Positions 1 to 4,815 of a stretch of DNA of 7,131 bases are shown one piece after another. Source of the DNA: Deltaproteobacteria bacterium (GTDB lineage: Bacteria; Myxococcota; Myxococcia; Myxococcales; 40CM-4-68-19); contig VBLM01000297.1 of NCBI GenBank assembly GCA_005879095.1, positions 1 through 7,131 on the forward strand, written 5' to 3'. Made by a program: the position numbers and the translations under genes. The notes under the pieces were generated by a model. That model made no database searches. It worked only from the letters and a program-made list of their open reading frames with translations, and was not told the origin of the DNA. Positions within the stretch are counted from its first letter, which is position 1. Every line of letters starts with the position of its first letter.

Positions 1-82
1 GCGCGGGCCCGACCGGCGGCGACGGATTCGCCTTCCCGGCGGGAAGCTGGAGCTTCACCATTCCTGTGATTTTCTTCGCCAT
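1..82 (-). CDS. rplK: Ribosomal protein L11, N-terminal fragment (runs off the left edge)
   Basis: The first 27 codons of 50S ribosomal protein L11 are visible. L11 forms the GTPase-associated stalk base with 23S rRNA and is needed for RelA-dependent stringent signalling. The peptide begins [19 protein letters not shown] and continues with a PSPPVGPA stretch. This is the highly conserved L11 N-terminus, including the proline-rich segment that contacts release factors and thiostrepton. The ATG at 82-80 is preceded by a GAGGAAAA Shine-Dalgarno stretch about 8 nt upstream. It follows nusG by 48 bp in the standard nusG-rplK order. The rest of the gene lies outside the window. Identity is near certain despite the short length. 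Confidence 0.95.
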   Translation of the reverse strand, partial: MAKKITGMVKLQLPAGKANPSPPVGPA

Positions 83-130
83 TGCTTTTCCTCAGTGGTT
101 CAAACGGCTTTTGAGGCCTCCCACCTTTGA

Positions 131-679
131 CTACGTCTTTTCCACCTGCATGAAATCGAGCTCGACCGGTGTGGCGCGGCCGAAGATTGAGACCAGCACG
201 CGGACGCGGCCCTTGTCCGGATTCACTTCCTCGACGGTGCCGTTGAAGTTCGAGAATGGCCCATCGACTACGCGCACGTTGTCGCCCTCCTCGAACTCGA
301 CCTTCGGCTTGGGCTTCAAAGCGCCTTCGCTCAGTTGCGTCGTCAGCCGGGCGATCTCGTGCTCGCTGACCGCCGGCGGCTTGGTGGCGTTGCCGACAAA
401 TCCGGTGATCTTCGGCGTGTTCTTCACCAGGTGCCAGGTGCGATCGTTGAGCTCCATCTGCACGAGGATGTAGCCGGGGAAGAACTTGCGCTTGGAAGCG
501 CGCTTCTCGCCCTTCACCATCTCGACGACGTTCTCCATCGGGATGAGGATGTCCCCGAAGTACTCCTCGAGCTGGTTCTGCTTGATCTTCTCCTCGAGCG
601 ACTTCTTCGCCTTGTTCTCGAAGCCGGAGTACGTGTGGACCACGTACCACTTCTTGTCGATCTTCTTCTCGTCTGCCAT
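131..679 (-). CDS. nusG: Transcription termination/antitermination factor NusG
   Basis: This encodes NusG (182 aa), the universal RNA polymerase elongation factor. It binds the beta' clamp through its NGN domain and contacts Rho or ribosomal protein S10 through its KOW domain. The NGN domain spans about residues 9-115, with WYVVHTYSGFE at 11-21 and the signature KFFPGY at 65-70. The KOW domain spans about 128-180, with FEEGDNVRVVDGPF and the typical C-terminal VELDFMQVEK. Length matches E. coli NusG (181 aa). The ATG at 679 is chosen because the family starts just before KKWYVVH; the open frame continues upstream to 1135 only as out-of-frame read-through of secE and the tRNA. No good Shine-Dalgarno is visible. 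The start lies 8 bp after the secE stop, so translational coupling is likely. Confidence 0.98.
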   Translation of the reverse strand: MADEKKIDKKWYVVHTYSGFENKAKKSLEEKIKQNQLEEYFGDILIPMENVVEMVKGEKRASKRKFFPGYILVQMELNDRTWHLVKNTPKITGFVGNATKPPAVSEHEIARLTTQLSEGALKPKPKVEFEEGDNVRVVDGPFSNFNGTVEEVNPDKGRVRVLVSIFGRATPVELDFMQVEKT

Positions 680-687
680 GGCGGTGT

Positions 688-1086
688 TCACAGGGTCGGG
701 TTCTGGATTTTGTCGGTGACGAATTGCCAGAACACGTCGAACAGCCCGAGCAGGACCGCGGCGATGATGCTGGCGACGATGACGGCGATGGTGGCGGCGC
801 GTGTTTCGGGGAAGCCCGGCCAGGAGACTTTGCGCAGCTCGGCGGCGATCTCCAGCGAGACGTCGTGGGTCTTCGGCGTCAGCCACAGCCAGAGGGCGGC
901 GACGGCGGTGACGGCGAGGCCGATCACGGAGCACCACGTCCAGTTCGAGTCGCCCCCGAGCGGGCGGGTGAGCGGCTGCGTCGGGCCGAACGCGCCGAAG
1001 CCCGCGAGCAGCACGTGCTCGAGGAAGAGGCCCGCGGCGAGCGCGAGGACCACGTATCCGATGGCAACCAGCCGGGTATTCGTCAT
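688..1086 (-). CDS. secE: Preprotein translocase subunit SecE (three-helix type)
   Basis: This encodes SecE (132 aa), the small essential clamp subunit of the SecYEG translocon in the inner membrane. Hydrophobic segments are visible at about residues 8-29, 51-69 and 98-121. This is the three-helix E. coli-like layout (127 aa there) rather than the one-helix short form of many bacteria. The conserved amphipathic helix and hinge before the last membrane segment is present as ELRKVSWPGFPET (83-95); the KVxWPxxxET pattern is the SecE signature. The ATG at 1086 lies 16 bp from the encoded CCA end of tRNA-Trp, with only a weak CGGGAA ribosome-binding stretch. The gene is in the standard tRNA-Trp-secE-nusG order. 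Confidence 0.96.
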   Translation of the reverse strand: MTNTRLVAIGYVVLALAAGLFLEHVLLAGFGAFGPTQPLTRPLGGDSNWTWCSVIGLAVTAVAALWLWLTPKTHDVSLEIAAELRKVSWPGFPETRAATIAVIVASIIAAVLLGLFDVFWQFVTDKIQNPTL

Positions 1087-1102
1087 GGATTCCCGAAGCG
1101 AT

Positions 1103-1178
1103 TGGCAGGCCAGCCAGGACTCGAACCTGGAACATGCGGTTTTGGAGACCGCCGCTCTACCATTGGAGCTACTGGCCT
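1103..1178 (-). tRNA. tRNA-Trp, anticodon CCA
   Basis: A full cloverleaf can be folded by hand on the minus strand. It has a 7-bp acceptor AGGCCAG/CTGGCCT, a GCTC/GAGC D-stem, a GCGGT/ACCGC anticodon stem with loop CTCCAAA (anticodon CCA at 1145-1143), and a 5-bp T-stem CCAGG/CCTGG with loop TTCGAGT. The discriminator base is G, as expected for bacterial tRNA-Trp. The 3' CCA is encoded (1105-1103). The gene sits between rpmG and secE, its usual place in proteobacterial genomes. It lies 9 bp after the rpmG stop and is certainly co-transcribed. Confidence 0.98.
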
Positions 1179-1187
1179 AGAGCCCGC

Positions 1188-1340
1188 TTACTTCGTCTCC
1201 TTATGATCGGTGTGCTTGCGGCACGTCGGGCAGAACTTGGGCAGGACCAGCTTGTCGGTCATGGTCCGCTTGTTCTTGGTCGTCGTGTAATTCCGGTTCC
1301 TGCACACCGGACACTCGAGCGTGATGATGGTGCGGTTCAT
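1188..1340 (-). CDS. rpmG: Ribosomal protein L33 (bL33), zinc-ribbon (C+) form
   Basis: This short gene encodes a 50-aa protein beginning [20 protein letters not shown] and ending [15 protein letters not shown], which is L33 of the 50S subunit. Two CxxC pairs are intact (C10/C13 and C37/C40), so this is the zinc-binding C+ paralogue type. The length is normal for the family (50-55 aa). The ATG at 1340 has a strong AGAGGAG Shine-Dalgarno about 10 nt upstream. It stands between tRNA-Thr(GGT), 28 bp upstream, and tRNA-Trp, 9 bp downstream. In many relatives a tuf gene lies between the tRNA cluster and rpmG; here it is absent. Confidence 0.97.
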   Translation of the reverse strand: MNRTIITLECPVCRNRNYTTTKNKRTMTDKLVLPKFCPTCRKHTDHKETK

Positions 1341-1368
1341 TTGCTTCTGCTCCTCTTTGCTGCGGCCT

Positions 1369-1444
1369 TGGAGCCCACAACCAGAATCGAACTGGTGACC
1401 TCTTCCTTACCAAGGAAGTGCTCTGCCGACTGAGCTATGTGGGC
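1369..1444 (-). tRNA. tRNA-Thr, anticodon GGT
   Basis: The cloverleaf has acceptor GCCCACA/TGTGGGC, anticodon stem CTTCC/GGAAG with loop TTGGTAA (anticodon GGT at 1411-1409), a normal T-arm with GTTCGATTC, discriminator T and encoded CCA; 76 nt in all. It reads threonine ACC/ACU codons. It corresponds in position and anticodon to E. coli thrT, the last tRNA before tufB, but here the next gene is rpmG. Confidence 0.98.
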
Positions 1445-1473
1445 CTTTCGTTTTCTCTTTCCGTCTCTCGTCT

Positions 1474-1549
1474 TGGAGCGGGAAACGGGATTCGAACCCG
1501 TGACATTCAGCTTGGAAGGCTGACGCTCTACCAGCTGAGCTATTCCCGC
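1474..1549 (-). tRNA. tRNA-Gly, anticodon TCC
   Basis: The cloverleaf has acceptor GCGGGAA/TTCCCGC, anticodon stem TCAGC/GCTGA with loop CTTCCAA (anticodon TCC at 1516-1514), T-loop GTTCGAATC, discriminator T and encoded CCA; 76 nt. It reads GGA/GGG codons. It corresponds to E. coli glyT within the Thr-Tyr-Gly-Thr cluster. It is 14 bp from the tRNA-Tyr end and 29 bp from tRNA-Thr(GGT). Confidence 0.98.
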
Positions 1550-1563
1550 GCGGTTCCTTTGAG

Positions 1564-1649
1564 TGGTGGAGGGAGAAGGATTCGAACCTTCGAAGGCGTA
1601 AGCCGGCAGATTTACAGTCTGCTCCCTTTGGCCGCTCGGGCATCCCTCC
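1564..1649 (-). tRNA. tRNA-Tyr, anticodon GTA
   Basis: This is a type II tRNA of 86 nt with the long variable arm expected for bacterial tRNA-Tyr. It has acceptor GGAGGGA/TCCCTCC, anticodon stem GCAGA/TCTGC with loop CTGTAAA (anticodon GTA at 1615-1613), T-loop GTTCGAATC, discriminator A and encoded CCA. It corresponds to E. coli tyrU in the same cluster position. Confidence 0.98.
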
Positions 1650-1710
1650 TGGATGACGTTGGACTCGAACTCCGCCCTTGACTCCTTCTTGCGCCAATCT
1701 TTCGATCACA

Positions 1711-1737
1711 CCAGGGTGGAGCTCCGCTCCCCCCTGG
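1711..1737. repeat. Inverted repeat (hairpin) in the Thr-Tyr tRNA spacer
   Basis: Two 11-bp arms (1711-1721 and 1727-1737) pair with one mismatch around a 5-nt loop. The core is GC-rich, with CCAGGG at one end and CCCTGG at the other. It sits in the 119-bp spacer between tRNA-Thr(TGT) and tRNA-Tyr, which is much longer than the other tRNA spacers (14-29 bp). In the transcript it would form a stable hairpin. It may be a tRNA-precursor processing site, a partial attenuator or an inserted palindromic unit. There is no U-tract, so an intrinsic terminator is unlikely. The remainder of the spacer shows no recognisable gene. Confidence 0.6.
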
Positions 1738-1768
1738 ACCCCCCAACCAACCTCACCTTCTCGGCCGG

Positions 1769-1844
1769 TGGAGCTGGCGGTGGGGATCGAACCCACGACC
1801 TACGGTTTACAAAACCGTTGCTCTGCCGGCTGAGCTACGCCAGC
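1769..1844 (-). tRNA. tRNA-Thr, anticodon TGT
   Basis: The cloverleaf has acceptor GCTGGCG/CGCCAGC, anticodon stem ACGGT/ACCGT with loop TTTGTAA (anticodon TGT at 1811-1809), T-loop GTTCGATCC, discriminator T and encoded CCA; 76 nt. It reads ACA and related threonine codons. It is the promoter-proximal gene of the operon, equivalent to E. coli thrU, and its 5' end lies about 58 nt downstream of the predicted transcription start. Confidence 0.98.
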
Positions 1845-1885
1845 TAACCCCTTGTTTTCGTTGACTTCTCCGAACTGAAGAGACA

Positions 1886-1904
1886 CCTCCCCGCCGCAGG
1901 GAGG
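1886..1904 (-). promoter_or_regulatory. Short hairpin at the transcript start of the tRNA operon
   Basis: CCTCCC and GGGAGG arms (1904-1899 and 1891-1886) are separated by 7 nt, immediately downstream of the -10 box. If transcription starts about 7 nt after the -10, near 1902, this stem would form at the extreme 5' end of the leader. It could protect the leader or simply reflect GC-rich sequence. A role is inferred; only the inverted repeat is seen. Confidence 0.35.
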
Positions 1905-1908
1905 CAGC

Positions 1909-1937
1909 GTTCTAGGGGATCTGCCGCGACTTGTCAA
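1909..1937 (-). promoter_or_regulatory. Sigma-70 promoter of the tRNA-rpmG-secE-nusG operon
   Basis: On the minus strand a perfect -35 hexamer TTGACA (1937-1932) is separated by exactly 17 bp from TAGAAC (1914-1909), a 4-of-6 match to the -10 consensus TATAAT. The first tRNA follows about 65 bp downstream. The discriminator between -10 and the expected start is GC-rich (GCTGCC), the hallmark of stringently (ppGpp/DksA) controlled stable-RNA promoters in proteobacteria. Strong, growth-rate-linked expression is inferred. Confidence 0.85.
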
Positions 1938-1942
1938 GCGGA

Positions 1943-1975
1943 CGGCACGAGACCCGCATCGCGGGTCCCGTGCCG
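1943..1975. repeat. 15-bp-arm inverted repeat just upstream of the operon promoter
   Basis: Arms 1943-1957 and 1961-1975 are complementary at 14 of 15 positions with a 3-nt loop. It ends 5 bp before the -35 box, so it occupies about -41 to -73 relative to the predicted start. Neither strand carries a T-run after the stem, so it is not a canonical intrinsic terminator. It could be an operator, a Rho-independent-like insulator against upstream transcription, or a relic of a mobile palindrome. Confidence 0.6.
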
Positions 1976-1997
1976 CGCAGTTGAGGGTAACGGCTTG

Positions 1998-2017
1998 GGC
2001 ATGTCCGCCCTTTCAAG
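1998..2017 (+). repeat. REP-like repeat copy A (TTT type)
   Basis: The core ATGTCCGCCCTTTCAAG is identical to copy E (4036-4056, opposite strand) for 17 bases. It is preceded by GGGC, which can pair with the internal GCCC, and followed by GTAG. It lies between the tRNA operon promoter and the RAYT gene. Repeat status rests on matches elsewhere in this window only. Confidence 0.75.
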
Positions 2018-2100
2018 GTAGCGATGTAGGCGCAGGCACACCCGCGCCGATCGAGGCGAGTCGGGCGGATCGACGCTCAGCCATCCGGCCCCCGCGGCTC

Positions 2101-2120
2101 GGATGTCCGCCTGATCAAGT
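2101..2120 (+). repeat. REP-like repeat copy B (diverged)
   Basis: GGATGTCCGCCTGATCAAGT matches the AAT-type repeat (copy D: GGATGTCCGCCCAATCAAGT) at 18 of 20 positions. It is a solitary half without an obvious inverted partner. It lies 157 bp upstream of the RAYT start codon. Confidence 0.7.
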
Positions 2121-2146
2121 CGATGACCGCCGCGCCCGCGGACTTT

Positions 2147-2183
2147 GGATGTCGGCCCATTCAAGATGATTGGGCGGACATCG
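2147..2183. repeat. REP-like inverted pair, copy C
   Basis: Two repeat halves face each other. The left half contains GATGTCGGCCCATTCAAG, and the right half (2169-2182) is the reverse complement of GATGTCCGCCCAAT. Together they form an imperfect palindrome with a short central loop, a BIME-like head-to-head unit. It lies 74 bp upstream of the transposase start and could be the left recognition site of the element. Confidence 0.8.
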
Positions 2184-2257
2184 CTTTCACCGTCTGCCAC
2201 CGCGGCCGACTGCTGAGCGACCCGCGCGATGTCAGACCCCCTCGCTATCGTCGCGCG

Positions 2258-2887
2258 ATGAAGCCAAAACAGCAGGAACTCCCTCTTCCGCAGTGGGGCG
2301 GCGCGCGGCGCGGGGCGGGGCGAAAACGGAAGGCAGCGCGACCGAATGTTCCACACCGGCGGCGGCGGCGATTCCGCAGAGGCGCTCTCCACGTGACCGT
2401 GAGGATTCGCGCCGAGGTCTGGAGCCTGCGCACGCACCGTTGCTTCCGCGCGCTGAAGCGGGCCTTCATCCGCGGCTGCCGGCGATTCGGCTTCCGCCTG
2501 GTTCACTTCTCAGTCCAGCGGAATCACGTGCACTTCATCGTCGAGGCGCCCGACGCGCACTCGCTCGGCCGGGCGATGAAGGGCCTCGAGGTGCGCATGG
2601 CGCGGGCGCTCAACAAGGTGATGCGCCGCCGCGGCCCCGTGTTTGCCGACCGCTACCACGGGTACTTCCTCGCCTCGCCGCGCGAAGCGTGGCGCGCGAT
2701 CCAGTACGTGCTGCAGAACTGGCGCGTACATGCGGAGCGCGAGCGGCGGCCGCCGCCTGCGGGCGTTGACCCGTGGTCGTCGGACGGCTGGCGCGAGCAC
2801 TGGCCGCCGCTGGTCGCGGAGGCCGAGTGGTGGATGCTGCGCGTCGGAGCGCGGCGAGCGGAGGAGGAGGTGTCGACGGCGGCCTGA
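2258..2887 (+). CDS. REP-associated tyrosine transposase (RAYT, Y1/HUH family)
   Basis: This encodes a 209-aa single-strand DNA transposase of the IS200/Y1 type. The HUH metal-binding motif is H90-V-H92 inside HFSVQRNHVHFIVEAP. The likely nucleophile is Y150 in AIQYVLQNW, the usual Y-x3-N context of RAYTs. DRYHGYF (131-137) is another family-like block. The first 45 residues are strongly basic (GGARRGAGRKRK, then PHRRRRRFRR), typical of a GC-rich-genome RAYT subgroup and probably DNA-binding. Such enzymes nick and rejoin REP hairpins and are usually not self-spreading like an IS. The ATG at 2258 is chosen because the family N-terminus begins here; the same frame is open back to 2123, but that part runs through REP copy C. 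No clear ribosome-binding site is seen. The gene is convergent with amrS and divergent from the tRNA operon. Confidence 0.9.
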   Translation: MKPKQQELPLPQWGGARRGAGRKRKAARPNVPHRRRRRFRRGALHVTVRIRAEVWSLRTHRCFRALKRAFIRGCRRFGFRLVHFSVQRNHVHFIVEAPDAHSLGRAMKGLEVRMARALNKVMRRRGPVFADRYHGYFLASPREAWRAIQYVLQNWRVHAERERRPPPAGVDPWSSDGWREHWPPLVAEAEWWMLRVGARRAEEEVSTAA

Positions 2888-2938
2888 AGAACTCCAGGAA
2901 ACGGCGGAGGACGACATCGCGGTGAGAGAGGCGATTAC

Positions 2939-2974
2939 GGATGTCCGCCCAATCAAGTGGGCCGACTGATCGCC
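2939..2974. repeat. REP-like repeat copy D, overlapping the amrS stop codon
   Basis: GGATGTCCGCCCAATCAAGT is identical to the left half of copy F for the first 17 bases. A diverged right half (GGGCCGACTGATCGCC) recalls the GGGCGSACATCGCC of copy F. The repeat starts 51 bp after the RAYT stop and contains the stop codon (2955-2953) and last codons of the converging amrS gene. Confidence 0.8.
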
Positions 2975-4023
2975 ACCGGGAGCCGCCGAGGTCCCCACCG
3001 GCCCGGCTGCGCCTCGAAAACGCCTGGAACCCTCGTCCCGCAGCTCCCGCACGCGCCTTGGCTCAGGCGCCACTTGGTGAGCCGATACCAGTCGCGGCCG
3101 ACGAGGGGCTCCCGGCAGGCGGGGCAGTACGTGGTCCCGCCCGATTCGTCGTGGACGTTGCCGGTATAGATGTAGTGGAGGCCGTTCTCGAGGCCGATGT
3201 TCCGCGCCCGCGTCAGCGTCGACGGCGGCGTGGGCGGCTTGTCCAACATCTTGAAATCCGGATGGAAAGCCGTGAAGTGCAGCGGAACGTCCGGGCCCAG
3301 CTCGCGAAAGACCCACTTCGTCAGCGCGTCGATCTCGGTATCGGAGTCGTTTTCACCCGGGATCAGCAGCGTCGTGATCTCGAACCACACGTCCGTCTCG
3401 TGCTTTAGATACACGAGCGTGTCGAGCACCGGTTGCAGGTGCCCGAAGCAGATCTTCCGGTAGAACTCCTCGGTGAAACCCTTCAAGTCGACGTTGGCCG
3501 CGTCCATGAAGCGGTACATCTCCCGGCGCGGCTCGTCGCAGACGTACCCGGCCGTCACCGCCACCGTCTTGATCCCCCGCTCGCGGCAGGCCTGCGCGAC
3601 GTCGACGGCGTACTCGAGGAAGATGACCGGGTCGTTGTACGTGAAGGCGACGCTCCGGCAGCTGAGCCGCGCGGCCTCGAGCGCGATCTGCTCCGGACTG
3701 GCCGCGTCGGCGAGGGTGTCCATCTCGCGCGACTTCGACATGTCCCAGTTCTGGCAGAACCGGCAGCCGAGGTTGCAGCCGGCGGTGCCGAAGCTCAGCA
3801 CCGACGTGCCGGGCAGGAAATGGTTGAGCGGCTTTTTCTCGATCGGATCGACGCAGAACCCGCTCGAGCGGCCGTAGGTGGTGAGGACGATCTGGTCCTT
3901 CTCGCGCGCGCGGACGAAGCAGAAGCCGCGCTGGCCCTCGTGGAGCGCGCAGTAGCGCGGGCAGAGGTCGCACTGGATGCGGCCGTCGCCGAGCGCGTGC
4001 CAGTAGCGCCCCGGGTGCGTCAT
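2953..4023 (-). CDS. amrS: AmmeMemoRadiSam system radical SAM enzyme
   Basis: This encodes a 356-aa radical S-adenosylmethionine enzyme of the AmrS/PflA-like family that accompanies MEMO1-like and AMMECR1 proteins in many bacteria and archaea. Its reaction is not established to my knowledge. The radical SAM cluster motif is C83-x3-C87-x2-C90 in AGCNLGCRFCQNW. N-terminal cysteines C18, C21, C25 and C35 (CDLCPRYC) and a C-terminal zinc-ribbon-like pair of CxxC motifs (C300/C303, C325/C328) frame the barrel, as usual in the family. The ATG at 4023 overlaps the amrB stop by 4 bp (ATGA), with GGAGG 6 nt upstream, so translation is coupled. The last residues (about SRPT) and the TGA stop lie in a REP repeat, suggesting that the original end was replaced by repeat insertion. 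Confidence 0.92.
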   Translation of the reverse strand: MTHPGRYWHALGDGRIQCDLCPRYCALHEGQRGFCFVRAREKDQIVLTTYGRSSGFCVDPIEKKPLNHFLPGTSVLSFGTAGCNLGCRFCQNWDMSKSREMDTLADAASPEQIALEAARLSCRSVAFTYNDPVIFLEYAVDVAQACRERGIKTVAVTAGYVCDEPRREMYRFMDAANVDLKGFTEEFYRKICFGHLQPVLDTLVYLKHETDVWFEITTLLIPGENDSDTEIDALTKWVFRELGPDVPLHFTAFHPDFKMLDKPPTPPSTLTRARNIGLENGLHYIYTGNVHDESGGTTYCPACREPLVGRDWYRLTKWRLSQGACGSCGTRVPGVFEAQPGRWGPRRLPVAISRPT

Positions 4024-4796
4024 GCCTGGCCTCCACTTGAAAGGGCGGACATCGCCTTCCCGCTCTCGTAGAAAGCGAACGCGCCGTAGCCGACCACGCG
4101 CGACTTGTCGCCCGCGGTATCGCCCGAGTTGCGCAGGTCGAGCAGCTCGGCCTTCAAGCCCTTCTTGCGGGCGACTTCGAGCAGCGCGTTGACCGCCGCC
4201 GAGCCGCAGGCGAGGTCGGCGTGCAGTTGCCGCAGCGCGACGATGTCCTCGGCGGTAGCGGCATCGGCGCGCTTCGCCTCGGCATACGGCAGGTAGTGCG
4301 AGAGATCCGAGCTGACCACGACCACCGTCTCCGGACCGCCCCAGAGCTTGTCGAGAGCGTCCGCCGCGGCCGGGGCGTCTCCCACCGCGAGCGGAACCAG
4401 CCTGAAATCGCCGAGCGCGACCTGCAGGAACGGGACTTCGACCTCGAGCGAGTGCTCCCGCTCATGGGCGGCCCGGCTGCGCGTCAGGCCGGGCGGCGCC
4501 TCGATGGGCACCTCTCCGAGCGGCGTCGCGAACGATTGCGCGTCGGGAAGCGCGACGCCGTCGAGCCAGGCGTAGTGTGAGGGCCCGAGGAGAATCACGC
4601 GGGTGAAGTCGCGCACGCGCTTGAACGCCGAGGCCGCGATCGGGCCGGAATAGATGTAGCCGGCGTGCGGCGCGATCAGGGCCTTCGGAGCCGCGCCGCC
4701 CGCCGCCGCGGCAAGCAGGTGCACGACCTCGGCACGGAGCCGTGTGGCATCTCCCGGGTAGAAGCTGCCGGCGACCGCGGGCGGACGGGTGCGCAC
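4020..4796 (-). CDS. amrB: MEMO1-like protein, AmmeMemoRadiSam system protein B
   Basis: This encodes a 258-aa MEMO1 family protein, structurally related to class III extradiol dioxygenases. Family blocks are RPPAVAGSFYPGD (4-16), LIAPHAGYIYSG (40-51), LLGPSHY (69-75), HSLEVEVPFLQ (115-125), SSDLSHYLPY (162-171) and the C-terminal LRNSGDTAGD with VVGYGAFAFYE. The conserved histidines (H44, H74, H115, H167) and a cysteine (C197) fit the putative metal/active site. A GTG at 4796 is the best start because homologues begin right before RxPAVAGxFYP; the frame is open upstream to 4976 but that part is the shadow of the previous gene. No strong ribosome-binding site is seen. The last 12 residues (GKAMSALSSGGQA region) are largely encoded by REP copy E and go beyond the usual family end. 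The stop overlaps the amrS start. Confidence 0.9.
   Translation of the reverse strand: MRTRPPAVAGSFYPGDATRLRAEVVHLLAAAAGGAAPKALIAPHAGYIYSGPIAASAFKRVRDFTRVILLGPSHYAWLDGVALPDAQSFATPLGEVPIEAPPGLTRSRAAHEREHSLEVEVPFLQVALGDFRLVPLAVGDAPAAADALDKLWGGPETVVVVSSDLSHYLPYAEAKRADAATAEDIVALRQLHADLACGSAAVNALLEVARKKGLKAELLDLRNSGDTAGDKSRVVGYGAFAFYESGKAMSALSSGGQA
4036..4056 (-). repeat. REP-like repeat copy E inside the amrB reading frame
   Basis: On the minus strand it reads GGCGATGTCCGCCCTTTCAAG, the TTT type, matching copy A over 17 bases and the right half of copy F with one difference. It lies in the coding 3' end of amrB and is read as AMSALSS. The amrS ribosome-binding site and start follow 12 bp later. 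Confidence 0.8.
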
Positions 4797-4815
4797 GCCG
4801 CAAGCATAACCCCGG

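Larger units (their letters stand above)
2101..2974 (+). mobile_element. RAYT gene with flanking REP copies: candidate REPtron-like unit
   Basis: A single plus-strand transposase gene is inserted in an otherwise minus-strand region. REP copies B and C lie on its left (2101-2183) and copy D on its right (2939-2974). This is the arrangement known for REP-associated tyrosine transposases, which are usually single-copy, domesticated-looking genes flanked by the palindromes they recognise. No target-site duplication or long terminal inverted repeats are visible, as expected for Y1 enzymes. The exact boundaries are not determinable from one window; the limits given are the outer REP copies. Confidence 0.6.

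Noticed and set aside
680..1135. N-terminal extension of the nusG frame up to 1135
   Set aside because: The upstream part is an out-of-frame reading of secE and the tRNA-Trp 3' end; NusG homologues begin at about 679 and secE is clearly coded here.
335..1206. Long plus-strand open frames opposite nusG and secE
   Set aside because: They are antisense shadows of well-recognised conserved genes in GC-rich sequence and show no family features.
1650..1680. A sixth tRNA gene next to tRNA-Tyr
   Set aside because: The GTTCGAGTC and CCA resemblance is there but no 5-bp T-stem, acceptor stem or anticodon arm can be paired; kept only as a possible remnant.
1943..1975. Intrinsic terminator
   Set aside because: The stem is strong but neither strand has a T-run after it, so it is listed as an inverted repeat.
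2123..2257. Upstream extension of the RAYT frame to an ATG at 2123
   Set aside because: It reads through the REP inverted pair and has no resemblance to RAYT N-termini; the start at 2258 gives the expected basic N-terminus.
1934..2506. Minus-strand open frame of 190 codons across the promoter, REP copies and the RAYT 5' half
   Set aside because: It would cover the operon promoter and hairpin, is low-complexity Arg/Ala/Pro and lies antisense to a convincing transposase.
1998..2974. CRISPR array
   Set aside because: The repeats are irregularly spaced, inverted in places and dispersed up to 4 kb away; no regular spacers or cas genes are present.
3433..4071. Plus-strand open frame of 212 codons opposite amrS
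   Set aside because: It is antisense to a radical SAM gene with intact motifs and has no recognisable features.
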